From positions 22,636,139 to 22,700,138 of the forward strand of contig OY743168.1 of NCBI GenBank assembly GCA_963555705.1: a stretch of 64,000 nt of DNA. Reading direction: 5' to 3'. Shown in pieces: positions 48,435 to 59,054 of the stretch. The notes under the pieces are model-generated. The model did not search any database, was not told the origin of the DNA, and saw nothing but the letters and a program-made list of their open reading frames with translations. Origin of the DNA: Ligustrum vulgare. Taxonomy: Eukaryota > Streptophyta > Magnoliopsida > Lamiales > Oleaceae. A program made the position numbers and the translations under genes. The first letter of the stretch is position 1; each line of letters begins with the position of its first letter.

Positions 48435-48505
48435 CCTAAACACCGTGCTTAGGTGGCAATTAAATGGCATACACCACTTATTGCCACCTAAGCACGGTGC
48501 TTAGG
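48435..48505. repeat. Fold-back repeat, 25-bp arms
   Basis: Left arm 48435-48459 and right arm 48481-48505 (TTGCCACCTAAGCACGG...) are inverted with one mismatch around a 21-bp loop. A third partial copy, CCTAAATACCGTGCTTA, precedes at 48411. It may be a small MITE or transcript hairpin just outside the Helitron 5' end. Confidence 0.75.
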
Positions 48506-48659
48506 AGATGAAAACTGTATATATACGTATATCATGAGTGTTTTTTCAGTTTGAAAATTATTGCTTGTAGATTAATAAACTATCTAACTACGACAAAGTA
48601 GAAGACTTCCATAAATTTATACATATAGTTCTAAAAAGAAAATATTATGTTTTAGTTAG

Positions 48660-48950
48660 TAATAGCATGAATCGGATCGGATCGACTTGATCAAAATTCA
48701 ATCCGCAGGATTTTTAATCGGATCGAATCAGATCAAACAATAAAAAAATTTCATTATATATTTTCGTTAAGGGCAAACAAGTCAATACATAATTCATAAA
48801 AGTTGGACGTTGTTCGGTTTGGTTCTGGTTCCAAAAGAACCAAACCAAATTATGAATCGATGGTTTTTTTTCCTAATGGAATCAATTGATTTTTATAAAG
48901 ATATGAAACCAAGCCGTTCGATTTTGATTTGGTCTAGTTTGGTTTAGTTC
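48660..48950. repeat. GATC- and GGTTTGGTT-rich repeat patch
   Basis: ATCGGATCGGATCGACTTGATC and TAATCGGATCGAATCAGATC, followed by TTCGGTTTGGTTCTGGTTCC. The same two word classes appear in reversed order and orientation at 57000-57420, on the other side of the young gypsy element. Confidence 0.4.
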
Positions 48951-48952
48951 TG

Positions 48953-49382
48953 TTGGGAAAAATCCACTTGCTCACCCACATATCTTTGATACCAATTTTG
49001 GGACAATTAATCAATTTCCCAATCATACTACACAACGAAAACACAAACACATAATAATGAGAACAATAGAGAAAACAAAAATTTAACGTGGCTCAGCAGA
49101 CTGCTGACAACCATGGGAGAAGAATACCTTTTATTGATAATGAAAAAAACTCACTCGTATAATTTTTCTCTCATTCTCACAACTTCTCCCACCTACCCAA
49201 AATTAGAAAGAACAACGTACACAGTACCTCCACTTGTACTGTTTTCTTCTAATTTACTGCGTCAACAATTTATCCCTTCGACAATGAATTCACCACAACA
49301 GTCAATTTTCAATTACTGCCCTGTGTAATCCATCTCGAGAATACAAAACATGCACCCTGATAGTCTCTTTGATCTCTCTATC
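48953..49382. mobile_element. Copia LTR-like fragment
   Basis: Starts TGTTGGGAAAAATCC and contains TTTAACGTGGCTCAGCAGAC...ACCATGGGAGAAG, resembling the conserved TTTAACGTGGTTCGGC...CCACGGGAGAAG block of plant copia LTRs. It is cut by the gypsy element at 49383, and no continuation was found beyond 56149. Confidence 0.35.
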
Positions 49383-49624
49383 TGATGTGATCCAGACCAC
49401 GGATACAAGCCCGCACAAAGATCCGTTGAAGATCAAAGGAGGGCCGATGACTCGATTGCAAGCAAAGAGGGCCAAGGAAGCAATGGGCAAGTTAGTTCAA
49501 GAAACAATGGCCAAAACAATGTTCGTGTCATCGAAAGAAGCAAGTTTCATGTTGGGGCCGAGCCAAAACGACGAGTGGATCAACCTCATCCAAGCCGTCG
49601 AAGAAGATTGCCAAAATTCGAGAA

Positions 49625-49857
49625 TTACGGCCGTAATTCAAAAATCCTCACGGCCGTAATCAACCTTCTGCTTAAAACGGAATTTTGAAGAAATTGCAGT
49701 TTACGGCCGTAAAGATTATATCACGGCCGTAATGGAGTTGCTGCTTAAAAATTGAAGTTTGGACGTTTTGGACTTACGGCCGTAAGTCATATGTCACGGC
49801 CGTAAGAGTGAGTCAGAAACAAGTTTACGACCGTAAGGAAAGTAGTCACGGCCGTAA
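49625..49857 (+). promoter_or_regulatory. Eight ACGGCCGT palindromes in four phased pairs (5' LTR)
   Basis: Copies at 49625, 49648, 49701, 49721, 49774, 49794, 49825 and 49846. The first of each pair is TTACGGCCGTAA (a perfect 12-bp palindrome) and the second is TCACGGCCGTAA. Start-to-start spacing within pairs is 23, 20, 20 and 21 bp, about two helical turns. They lie just upstream of the TATA box in U3. Copy 7 is ACGACCGT here but intact in the 3' LTR. Likely a dimeric-protein binding array or a silencing/chromatin signal; inferred. Confidence 0.85.
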
Positions 49858-49950
49858 ACATGTATACGCGGAATTTTAGGTTATTTTTATTTCCTTATTT
49901 TTAGGTAGTTGTTTCCTTATTTAATTAGAACTCTTTAACCTAGTTTTGAC

Positions 49951-49964
49951 CCTATATATAGGGA
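49951..49964 (+). promoter_or_regulatory. LTR TATA box
   Basis: CCTATATATAGGG, palindromic, about 95 bp downstream of the last palindrome and about 90 bp before AATAAA, a standard U3/R position. Confidence 0.7.
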
Positions 49965-50259
49965 TGTAATTTTCATTATTCACAGACAACTTTGATATTA
50001 TTATTGAGAGGCAATTTGCTTTCATACTTTATTCTTTATTGAATAAAATCCGAACTTGCGAGTTAATTCTTGTTTGTTCAAATCTTGGGTGAGATTTATC
50101 TTCTTTGTGATCAAGAGGTCAACATATCAATTGATTGTGTTGGTTGCTTGGTTCAATTAATTTGAATCAATCTCTAAATCGTGGTTTATTGGCGTTCTTG
50201 GGTCGATTCCAATAATTTGTGGGTTGCGTAGCTACAATTGCTACGTGGTTTGCATCATC

Positions 50260-50267
50260 TGGTATCG
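50260..50267 (+). promoter_or_regulatory. Primer-binding site (initiator-Met type, short match)
   Basis: TGGTATCG two bases after the 5' LTR end. The first seven bases match the usual tRNA-iMet complement TGGTATCAGAGC; the match then stops. Confidence 0.6.
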
Positions 50268-50695
50268 TTATTTCCTTCGTTTGTTATCCAAATTAAATTT
50301 CGTTTGTTGCGTCTTTCTCGTAGTTGAATTTTCGAGAAATTAAAAAAAAAACGAAAATTCTCAGTTCAATTAAAATATTTGATATTTGATTTCAAGAATT
50401 ATTTTCTTGAAACAATCCTAGTTTCCATAAAAAGTGTCAAGTTCTATATAAAGTCAAATTTAATTCTCTAAAGGTCTTCTTTGAGTTTTCCAACAAATTC
50501 ATTACTTCTCACTCATATTCGATTTGAAGCAATCGGGTTTAAACTTGTTTGAGTTCGGATTCGTTCTTTGAAGCAATCGGGGTGAAAGCTATTGAGTGGA
50601 AAAAGGCAGAGAGGTGAGATCAATAGAGGGTAAAAGCCTAATTTGAGTGATACACGAGCGAAATACACGTGAGGCATATAATAATTAGTGTTAGG

Positions 50696-53600
50696 ATGTC
50701 TGAACAATCTTCTACTGCAAAAAACAACGATCGAGCCAACATGACGGAAGAGATGGTACAACGTTTTGAGCGGTTGTTTGGGGATGTGTTAGGTAGGTTA
50801 GAAAGGCTTGAACAACCTCGGGAAGTGCCTAATGTCCGTAGGCAAGGTGGGCAAGGTCGTAGAGTAGAGGGGGTCGATGAGAATGAAGAAGGTAGTGATT
50901 TTGACGATGGGGCAATTGTGGATAGAGTAGTTAGGCATGGAAGAAGGGATAGAGATCTTGGTGGCGATAGAATGGATGGTAGTATGAACAACATCAAGAT
51001 GACAATTCCGTCATTCAAAGGAAGGAGTGATCCGGAAGCATACTTAGAATGGGAGAAGAAGATGGAATTAATTTTTAATTGCTACACTTACTCGGAAGAG
51101 AAAAAGGTTAAAGTAGCTGTACTTGAATTCTCCGATTACGCTATTACTTGGTGGGATCAATTGGTGACTTCTAGGAGAAGGAATCGCGAGAGACCCGTTA
51201 GTACTTGGGATGAATTAAAGGCTATCATGAGAAAGAGGTTCGTTCCTAGTCATTACCATCGGGAGCTTCATCAAAAATTACAAAGTCTATACCAAGGATC
51301 AAAGAGTGTGGAGGATTATCACAAGGAGATGGAGATATTGATGATTAGAGCTAATGTAGATGAGGATAGGGAGGCTACGATGGCTCGATTTTTGAATGGG
51401 TTGAATAAGGATATAGCTAATGTGGTTGAACTACAACATTACTTGGAGATGGAGGATATGTTGCACATGGCTATAAAGGTTGAGAAGCAATTGAAGAAAA
51501 AGGGGACAGCAAGGTATCAATCGGGTACTAATTCTTCTTGGAAGCCGAAGTGGGAAGGTAAAGGAGAAGGGGTTGTTTCTAAAGGAAAGTTTGAAGCATC
51601 AAAAGGGAAGTTTGAGGCACCAAAAGGGAAGGAGGAACAAGCTAATAAATTCGTACCTAAAGGGGAACCTCAACCATCTAGGAGTAGAGACATTCAATGC
51701 TTCAAATGTTTGGGAAGAGGGCATGTGGCATCTCAATGTCCTAATAGGCGAGTGGTACTGTTGCGAAAGGATGGAACTATGGAGAGTGATAGTGAGGAAG
51801 AGGATTATAGCGATATGCCAGCGTTGGAGGAAATATGTGAGGATGAAGATGTGTTATCCGGGGAGCATGGCGAGTTATTAGTGGCAAGGCGAGCTCTTAG
51901 TGCCCAAATCCACACGGATGATTTGGAACAACAACGGGAGAACATATTTCATACTCGATGTCGCATTAATAACAAGGTATGTAGTATGATTATTGATGGC
52001 GGTAATTGCACTAACGTCGCTAGTACTATACTTGTTGAAAAATTAGGATTACCTTTGTTAAAACATCCTAAACCTTATAGGCTTCAATGGTTAAATGATA
52101 GTGGAGAAATTAAGGTGAATAGGAGGGTGTTGGTGAATTTTTCTATTGGTAGCTATGTGGATGAAGTTATGTGTGATGTGGTACCTATGCATGCCGGGCA
52201 CATTTTGTTGGGTAGACCTTGGCAGTATGATAGGAAGGTCACGCATGATGGGTATAAAAATAGGTATAGCTTTACCAAAGGGGGAAAAACCATTACACTT
52301 GCACCATTGACACCGTCACAAGTGTATGAAGATCAAATAAAACTGAAAAATGATGAAGAAAAAAGAGTAAAGGAAAATGAGAGAAAGAGAGTTGAGGCCA
52401 CGACCTCAGAAAAAGGAGAGGAAAAGAGAGTTGGAGCCACGACTCCAGAAAAAGGAGAGGCGAGAGAAAAAAAGAGTGTTGGGGTACATACCTCAGAAAA
52501 AGGAGAGGGAGCGAAGAGTGCCAGAAAAGAAAGAAAAATGAGTTTCTACGCAAAAAGGAGTGAAATCAAAAAAGCATTTATGGAAAAACGACCAATGGTC
52601 CTTTTATTGTACAAGGATTCATTCCTTGCCTTTGATGAAACTAACAAATCCCTCCCTAGTTTGGCTATTTCTTTATTGCAGGAATTCGAGGATGTGTTTT
52701 CAGATGATATACCTAGTGGGTTGCCACCCATTCGAGGTATTGAACATCAAATTGATTTTATACCTGGAGCAGTCATTCCAAACCGCCCCGCTTATAGGAG
52801 CAATCCCGAGGAGATGAAGGAGCTTCAAAAGCAAGTTGAGGAATTAATGAGTAAAGGGTACATAAGGGAGAGCATGAGCCCATGTGCCGTCCCCGTGTTA
52901 CTTGTGCCGAAGAAGGACGGAACGTGGAGGATGTGTGTTGATTGTAGGGCCATCAACAACATAACAGTAAAGTATCGTCATCCTATTCCTAGGTTAGATG
53001 ATATGTTGGATGAATTGTATGGCTCTAGCATATTTAGTAAAATTGACCTTAAGAGTGGTTATCATCAAATTCGAATGAAAGAAGGAGATGAGTGGAAAAC
53101 TGCTTTTAAAACTAAGTATGGCTTGTATGAATGGTTAGTAATGCCTTTTGGACTTACTAATGCACCTAGCACATTTATGCGTTTAATGAATCATGTTTTA
53201 CGTGCATTTATAGGTAAATTCGTTGTAGTTTACTTCGATGATATCTTGATATATAGTAAAACTTTGAATGAGCATGTGGAGCATGTTAGGTGTGTGCTTG
53301 TGGTTTTAAGACAAGAGCAACTTTTTGCTAACTTTAAAAAGTGTGATTTTTGCATGGAAAAAGTTGTATTTCTTGGTTATGTGGTTAGTGCTAGAGGGAT
53401 AGAAGTAGATGAAGAGAAAATCAAAGCTATTAAAGAGTGGCCAACACCTAAAAGCATAACTGAGGTTAGGAGTTTTCATGGCTTGGCTAGTTTTTATAGG
53501 CGCTTTATTAAAAATTTTAGCACGATTGCCACACCACTCACAGAAATTGTCAAAAAAAGTGTAGGATTTAAATGGGGAGTAGAACAGGAGCATGCATTTG

Positions 53601-55567
53601 AAACAATCAAAAATATGTTGTGTAAAGCACCGGTTTTATCACTTCCTAACTTTGACAAAGCTTTTGAGATTGAATGTGACGCCTTAGGGCTAGGCATTGG
53701 AGCTGTTTTAATGCAGGATCAAAGGCCAATCGCCTATTTTAGTGAAAAACTAAAAGGGGCTGCACTTAATTATCCCACATATGACAAGGAGTTATACTCA
53801 CTTGTGCGCGCTTTGGAAACATGGCAACATTACTTGTGGCCACGGGAGTTCGTGATACACACCGATCATGAGTCCTTGAAGCATTTGAGGGGTCAAGCTA
53901 AACTGAGTAAGAGACATGCAAGGTGGGTAGAGTTCATCAAAACATTTCCCTATGTCATCCGGTACAAACAAGGTAAGGAAAATGTGGTGGCTGACGCATT
54001 GTCTCGAAGGTATGTTCTTTTAAATTCTTTGCATTCGAAATTGCTTGGATTTGAATACATTAAGGACATGTATGCTAATGACCTGGACTTTTCTAATATT
54101 TATGAGTCATGTTGTAAAGGGGCTGTGGATAGGTTCTTTAAACATGATGATTATTTATTTCGAGAAAATAAATTGTGTGTCCCTAGGTGTTCAATGAGGG
54201 AGTTACTTGTGAGAGAGGCCCATAGTGGAGGTTTAATGGGTCATTTTGGGGTTAAAAAGACCATTGAAATCCTAAGTGAACATTTCTATTGGCCTAAAAT
54301 GAAAATTGATGTGGTTCGGGTTTGTAATAGATGCATTACTTGTAAAAAGGCTAAATCTAGGATTAAACCCCATGGATTATATATGCCTTTACCCGTCCCT
54401 AGTGAACCTTGGGTCGATATCTCTATGGATTTTGTTTTGGGATTGCCTAGGACTAAGAAGGGTCGAGATTCGATTTTTGTGGTAGTAGATCGCTTTAGTA
54501 AAATGGCACATTTCATACCATGCCACAAAACTGACGATGCTACAAACATAGCTGAAATTTTCTTTAGGGAAGTCGTGCGCTTACATGGAGTGCCTAAAAG
54601 TATTGTCTCGGATAGGGATGTTAAATTCCTTAGTCATTTTTGGAGAGTCTTGTGGAATAAATTAGGAACAAAATTGCTTTTTTCTACAACTTGTCACCCA
54701 CAGACCGATGGACAGACCGAGGTAGTAAATAGGACAATGATTCAATTATTGCGCACCATAATCAATAAAAATTTGAAAAATTGGGAAGAGTGTTTGCCAT
54801 TTATTGAATTTGCATATAATAGGGCTATACATTCTACTACTTCGTGTTCACCATTTGAAATTGTTTATGGTTTTAATCCGCTAACACCATTGGATTTATT
54901 TCCTTTACCTGTGAATGAACGTAGTAGTTTAGATGACAAGAAAAAGGCTGAGATGGTTAAAGCACTCCACGACAAGGTGAGGTTGGCGATTGAAAAGAAA
55001 AATGAACATTATGCTTCGCAGGCTAACAAAGGAAGAAAGGGCATCATTTTTGAACCTGGTGATTGGGTTTGGTTACATTTGAGGAAGGAGCGGTTTCCAG
55101 AACAGCGCAAGTCAAAGTTACAACCGCGAGGAGATGGTCCATTCCAAGTGATCGAAAGGATCAACAATAATGCCTATAGACTCGATCTTCCTGGTGAGTA
55201 TAATGTTTCGGCTTCATTTAATGTTTCTGATCTATCTCCGTTTGATGCAGGTACAGATTCGAGGTCGAATCCTTTCGAAGAGGGAGGGGATGATGTGATC
55301 CAGACCACGGATACAAGCCCGCACAAAGATCCGTTGAAGATCAAAGGAGGGCCGATGACTCGATTGCAAGCAAAGAGGGCCAAGGAAGCAATGGGCAAGT
55401 TAGTTCAAGAAACAATGGCCAAAACAATGTTCGTGTCATCGAAAGAAGCAAGTTTCATGTTGGGGCCGAGCCAAAACGACGAGTGGATCAACCTCATCCA
55501 AGCCGTCGAAGAAGATTGCCAAAATTCGAGAATTACGGCCGTAATTCAAAAATCCTCACGGCCGTAA
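50696..55567 (+). CDS. Gag-pol polyprotein, CRM-like Ty3/gypsy
   Basis: 1623 residues from [11 protein letters not shown], uninterrupted. An in-frame ATG nine codons upstream (50669) is possible. Gag: ~116-275 (retrotrans_gag, [12 protein letters not shown]), CCHC knuckle C335-C338-H343-C348. Aspartic protease: [12 protein letters not shown] with D434 (DGG variant). Reverse transcriptase: YFDD at 846-849. RNase H: acidic D995 in [13 protein letters not shown]. Integrase: zinc motif (H1176, H1183, C1213, C1216), catalytic D1245, D1306 and E1342 with the usual 35-residue D-E gap, GPF module at ~1481. The last ~91 residues, including [15 protein letters not shown], are encoded by the 3' LTR, and TAA falls inside the second palindrome of that LTR. 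All catalytic residues are present, so the element is potentially autonomous. The products copy and integrate the element's RNA. Confidence 0.95.
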   Translation: MSEQSSTAKNNDRANMTEEMVQRFERLFGDVLGRLERLEQPREVPNVRRQGGQGRRVEGVDENEEGSDFDDGAIVDRVVRHGRRDRDLGGDRMDGSMNNIKMTIPSFKGRSDPEAYLEWEKKMELIFNCYTYSEEKKVKVAVLEFSDYAITWWDQLVTSRRRNRERPVSTWDELKAIMRKRFVPSHYHRELHQKLQSLYQGSKSVEDYHKEMEILMIRANVDEDREATMARFLNGLNKDIANVVELQHYLEMEDMLHMAIKVEKQLKKKGTARYQSGTNSSWKPKWEGKGEGVVSKGKFEASKGKFEAPKGKEEQANKFVPKGEPQPSRSRDIQCFKCLGRGHVASQCPNRRVVLLRKDGTMESDSEEEDYSDMPALEEICEDEDVLSGEHGELLVARRALSAQIHTDDLEQQRENIFHTRCRINNKVCSMIIDGGNCTNVASTILVEKLGLPLLKHPKPYRLQWLNDSGEIKVNRRVLVNFSIGSYVDEVMCDVVPMHAGHILLGRPWQYDRKVTHDGYKNRYSFTKGGKTITLAPLTPSQVYEDQIKLKNDEEKRVKENERKRVEATTSEKGEEKRVGATTPEKGEAREKKSVGVHTSEKGEGAKSARKERKMSFYAKRSEIKKAFMEKRPMVLLLYKDSFLAFDETNKSLPSLAISLLQEFEDVFSDDIPSGLPPIRGIEHQIDFIPGAVIPNRPAYRSNPEEMKELQKQVEELMSKGYIRESMSPCAVPVLLVPKKDGTWRMCVDCRAINNITVKYRHPIPRLDDMLDELYGSSIFSKIDLKSGYHQIRMKEGDEWKTAFKTKYGLYEWLVMPFGLTNAPSTFMRLMNHVLRAFIGKFVVVYFDDILIYSKTLNEHVEHVRCVLVVLRQEQLFANFKKCDFCMEKVVFLGYVVSARGIEVDEEKIKAIKEWPTPKSITEVRSFHGLASFYRRFIKNFSTIATPLTEIVKKSVGFKWGVEQEHAFETIKNMLCKAPVLSLPNFDKAFEIECDALGLGIGAVLMQDQRPIAYFSEKLKGAALNYPTYDKELYSLVRALETWQHYLWPREFVIHTDHESLKHLRGQAKLSKRHARWVEFIKTFPYVIRYKQGKENVVADALSRRYVLLNSLHSKLLGFEYIKDMYANDLDFSNIYESCCKGAVDRFFKHDDYLFRENKLCVPRCSMRELLVREAHSGGLMGHFGVKKTIEILSEHFYWPKMKIDVVRVCNRCITCKKAKSRIKPHGLYMPLPVPSEPWVDISMDFVLGLPRTKKGRDSIFVVVDRFSKMAHFIPCHKTDDATNIAEIFFREVVRLHGVPKSIVSDRDVKFLSHFWRVLWNKLGTKLLFSTTCHPQTDGQTEVVNRTMIQLLRTIINKNLKNWEECLPFIEFAYNRAIHSTTSCSPFEIVYGFNPLTPLDLFPLPVNERSSLDDKKKAEMVKALHDKVRLAIEKKNEHYASQANKGRKGIIFEPGDWVWLHLRKERFPEQRKSKLQPRGDGPFQVIERINNNAYRLDLPGEYNVSASFNVSDLSPFDAGTDSRSNPFEEGGDDVIQTTDTSPHKDPLKIKGGPMTRLQAKRAKEAMGKLVQETMAKTMFVSSKEASFMLGPSQNDEWINLIQAVEEDCQNSRITAVIQKSSRP
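55277..55290 (+). promoter_or_regulatory. Polypurine tract
   Basis: GAAGAGGGAGGGGA directly before the 3' LTR. It lies inside the open frame (encoding EEGG), so plus-strand priming and coding overlap. Confidence 0.85.
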
Positions 55568-56149
55568 TCAACCTTCTGCTTAAAACGGAATTTTGAAGAA
55601 ATTGCAGTTTACGGCCGTAAAGATTATATCACGGCCGTAATGGAGTTGCTGCTTAAAAATTGAAGTTTGGACGTTTTGGACTTACGGCCGTAAGTCATAT
55701 GTCACGGCCGTAAGAGTGAGTCAGAAACAAGTTTACGGCCGTAAGGAAAGTAGTCACGGCCGTAAACATGTATACGCGGAATTTTAGGTTATTTTTATTT
55801 CCTTATTTTTAGGTAGTTGTTTCCTTATTTAATTAGAACTCTTTAACCTAGTTTTGACCCTATATATAGGGATGTAATTTTCATTATTCACAAACAACTT
55901 TGATATTATTATTGAGAGGCAATTTGCTTTCATTCTTTATTCTTTATTGAATAAAATCCGAACTTGCGAGTTAATTCTTGTTTGTTCAAATCTTGGGTGA
56001 GATTTATCTTCTTTGTGATCAAGAGGTCAACATATCAATTGATTGTGTTGGTTGCTTGGTTCAATTAATTTGAATCAATCTCTAAATCGTGGTTTATTGG
56101 CGTTCTTGGGTCGATTCCAATAATTTGTGGGTTGCGTAGCTACAATTGC
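55291..56149 (+). repeat. 3' LTR, last 16 bp missing
   Basis: 859 bp colinear with the 5' LTR at a constant offset of 5908 and three substitutions. It stops at CTACAATTGC where the 5' LTR continues TACGTGGTTTGCATCA. Its first part encodes the end of gag-pol. The eight palindromes are all intact. Confidence 0.92.
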
Positions 56150-56325
56150 AAATCGAATAAGAAGAAGAAGAAGAAGAAACCCGCCTGAAGAAAGCTCGCT
56201 GACTCATTGAAACTTAGAGAATCAAACATAAAAGTCGTTTAGACTTATAGTTACATGTTATGAAGGTCTGACTTTGTCCATTCTATCATGAAGCTGTGTG
56301 AGTTAGGGATGGAATTTGTAATTTA
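56150..56325. other. Flank of the gypsy element, no gene seen
   Basis: Starts AAATCGAATAAG and a (GAA)n run, then CCCGCCTGAAGAAAGCTCGC, which looks like a transcribed leader but has no coding frame. It does not match the left flank. Confidence 0.3.
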
Positions 56326-56507
56326 GCCACTGTTCGGTGGCTTACAAAAAAAAAACATTTTTATTGTTGTTTTTCAAGTAGATGGATGGTTAAAAATTGG
56401 AGAGATAAAATGTGTAGGGTTAGAGATTGATTTGAGGAATTGTATAGTTTAAAAATTGGTTTGAAAACCAAAAAACCCCCCAAAAAAAGGGTTTACCGAA
56501 CAAAGGC
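56326..56507. mobile_element. Tourist-like MITE with TTA duplication
   Basis: 182 bp, ends GCCACTGTTCGGTGGC and TTTACCGAACAAAGGC, flanked by TTA at 56323-56325 and 56508-56510. The interior words GGTTAAAAATTGGAGAGATA and GATTTGAGGAATTGTATAG are those of the family. Confidence 0.8.
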
Positions 56508-56570
56508 TTAAGTTTGTGTTGACTCCTGAGAATTGATGAATTGTGCTAAGGTTTATATATGGAAATTATA

Positions 56571-56700
56571 TAGTGCCCATTGGGGCACGTGTCTCCAACT
56601 GTTGGGTGATGTCGGGGGGATTCATCGGGCGCCTCTTAACACCCAATGCCCACCCGTCACGTGGTAGGTGGGCATTTTTATGGTGCCCCTTAAATGCTCT

Positions 56701-56735
<35 letters not shown>
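56571..56735. repeat. GC-rich hairpin patch and (TA)n
   Basis: AATGCCCACC (56645-56654) and GGTGGGCATT (56667-56676) form a perfect 10-bp stem with a 12-bp loop. GTGCCCATTGGGGCAC at 56573 is an imperfect palindrome, and GGTGCCCC recurs at 56682. A (TA)n run follows at 56706-56731. GC content is far above the surroundings; possibly a MITE. Confidence 0.5.
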
Positions 56736-56736
<1 letters not shown>

Positions 56737-56959
56737 GCTGTCGATGGTGACTAAGGAGCGCAATGAATACTGTGTTATAGAAGTGCAAATAAAGCAGTTT
56801 GAATGCGTGTCTATAATTGAAAAGAAGAGAAATGAATTAGAATTAGAATCTAGATTTAAGATTTAAAATCTTTGTTTAATAGGAAATGAGGTAAAATGTA
56901 TGGTAAATAACATTTTTGTACATTTCACGTTTATAATTTCAGATTTGAGTTTTTGGGCG

Positions 56960-57440
56960 AGATGAATACTCATTGATTGTAAAAAAAATATAAATATAAA
57001 AAAATTGAGTTTGGTTCTTGATTCTGATTTTGTTTTTGGTTCTTGAATGAGAATCGGAACCAAAACCGAAATCAAATGGTTCTTAATTATAAGAACCAAA
57101 CCATTAATTTTTTTATATAGAACCGAACCAAACCAAACCAAACCAAACCACCCTACATAAAACAAATAATATAATATACAATTCATACAACAAATCAATG
57201 CATAAATAGAGAATTAAATATTTTGTAACAAATTCAACAAAAGATTAAATATTTTAGATTTCATAGTTAAATTTTTATACAAAGTTTTTTATTTATTTAT
57301 TTTTTAAAATAGGATCGCGGATTAGATCGAATCACCCCTGATCCAAATCCGATCCCTCAATTCACAGATCGAAATTTTGTCGGATCGAATCAAATCAATT
57401 TTGGCAATCAATTGTTAAAGAAAATAATCTAACATAATTG
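56960..57440. repeat. AACCAAACC- and GATC-rich repeat patch
   Basis: Tandem ACCAAACCAAACCAAACCA at 57123-57150 preceded by GAATCGGAACCAAAACCG, then GGATCGCGGATTAGATCG and GTCGGATCGAATC. Arranged as the inverse of the patch at 48660-48950. Confidence 0.4.
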
Positions 57441-57840
57441 AAAAATGTCATATTTTCGTCAACTCTATCAAACTCTCTATGTTGTCATATAACCAAATAT
57501 TAAAAATGAAGTCATGCTATGTTCTTATTTCGCGCGCGTTTTGTTCGTGCTAACAATTAAGAGTGAATTTAGACAATGTATAAAGAATGAAACCACTTGA
57601 GATAATGTCACAACAATGGGTGTTTAATTGGAAAGACTAACAATACACTTGCCTTCAAGGACCACAAGCACACGAAAGCTAAAACTAGGAAAAGTTAATG
57701 AAAAACGATAAAAAATTACATATTCTTCCCAGAGTTGTGTTCGTGATCCTTTGTTTGTCTTTATTATACTCTTTGTACACTTTGATAACCGCTTTCGCAT
57801 AATTCTCTCTCCATAACCGTCCACTACTTCATACCACTTC
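57441..57840. other. Intergenic, no gene seen
   Basis: No recognisable coding sequence. Notable only for a GCGCGCG run near 57533. It ends with ACTTC, the duplication flanking the next element. Confidence 0.4.
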
Positions 57841-59054
57841 TGTCATGCCTCGAATTTTTCAAGACTTATTTCTTTTTTTTAACATTTTTTTTTTTGAAAA
57901 CACTTATAATAAAATTCATTTATTTAAAAGTAACTATATTATTTTTACAATTGATTTTCAAAATAAATTTTACTTAAGTCATTTCCTTTAAATTAAACAA
58001 TATAAATTTCTAAAACAATAGATCTCGACTTTAAAATAATAAGTTCAATAAAAGTGTAGCGGTTCTAATGCAAAAGTTCTTTATTCGATGGTAAGTCCAC
58101 AACTCACAAGTCGTCACCTAGCGTAGCACTCTCTGTCAAGCAATCTGAAGATCCCCGTCAATCCATCTTATATCAATAGCTATCTGAAAGCTTAGATAAC
58201 GTAAGATGAGCATACATTTGTTCAGTGAGTAGAATATAGTGCACATGTGTTATTGCATATTGGGGGGTATACAAGTCAACGTCACATATTCAAGATAAAT
58301 TCAAATGTAGAATGAGTAGTCGATGCACATGCATGTTCTTTTCAAAAATATGATTAATGGACCCCAATCATAAATTATCTCCTCTACCCCAAAGCACTTC
58401 ACATTATCACAATGCGGATATCAATGAATGGCCATAAACATAAACAAAAGATTTCATATCCTTTAGGCATTCCACATCCCTGTCATTTTTCCCCCAACTC
58501 GACTCCAATAGGGTTACTAGATTACCATGTCGCTCGTCGGAGCCTTGGAATCGCAAGGTCCTCATGACAAAAATCGATATCCCAACAAGATACATTGATT
58601 ACCAAGAGGGCTAGAGTTCAAATCTATAATCCATGTGCACAAAATTCTTCTTTATGCATAAACTTTCTTTCATGATTCATCATATATCAAATGTCATTGC
58701 ATTTCCAAAATATGAGCCGAATATAATTTCATCATATCATGTTATCACATTGTATCACATAATAAGGTATATCGAATATTCAGTTCATTAATTTAATGAT
58801 TCAAATAACCATATTCAACTCACACTATAATTGAGTCATAATTCACATAAACATATCCACTTACTTATAATCTAATTTACATATTGTTCAAATAATCCAA
58901 ATAACATATCCCACTCACTTATAATCATATAATATAATTTACTTATTATTCAAATAATCCAAATAAACACATCTCACCCATAGTTTATTGGATGAATCTA
59001 TCCATGAACCGCTCCTAGGATGACTTTCATTTGGAATGATGATCTTTCAACTAG

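Larger units (their letters stand above)
49383..50257 (+). repeat. 5' LTR (875 bp)
   Basis: Begins TGATGTGATCC and ends GCATCA, a 5-bp inverted terminal pair TGATG/CATCA. The first ~275 bp duplicate the end of the gag-pol coding region, then follow eight ACGGCCGT palindromes, a CCCTATATATAGGG TATA box (49951-49963) and AATAAA at 50042-50047. It differs from the 3' LTR in one palindrome (ACGACCGT), in CACAGACAAC and in TCATACTTT. Confidence 0.92.
49383..56149 (+). mobile_element. Young, coding-intact CRM-like Ty3/gypsy retrotransposon
   Basis: Order: 5' LTR, primer-binding site, single gag-pol frame, polypurine tract, 3' LTR. The LTR ends TGATG...CATCA, the C-terminal coding region reaching into the 3' LTR, the GGPMTR tail and no recognisable chromodomain fit the CRM clade of plant chromoviruses. 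The two LTRs differ at only three of 859 aligned sites with no indel, indicating a very recent insertion. The 3' LTR lacks its last 16 bp and the flanks (CTATC before, AAATC after) are not a duplication, so the right end was lost or recombined. Confidence 0.88.

Noticed and set aside
49369..49659. 96-codon frame in the 5' LTR as an independent gene
   Set aside because: It is the duplicated copy of the gag-pol tail carried by the LTR, plus a few upstream codons, with no own promoter context.
50638..51018. 126-codon minus-strand Ser/Pro/Leu-rich frame and other minus frames inside gag-pol
   Set aside because: Antisense shadows of the intact gag-pol frame.
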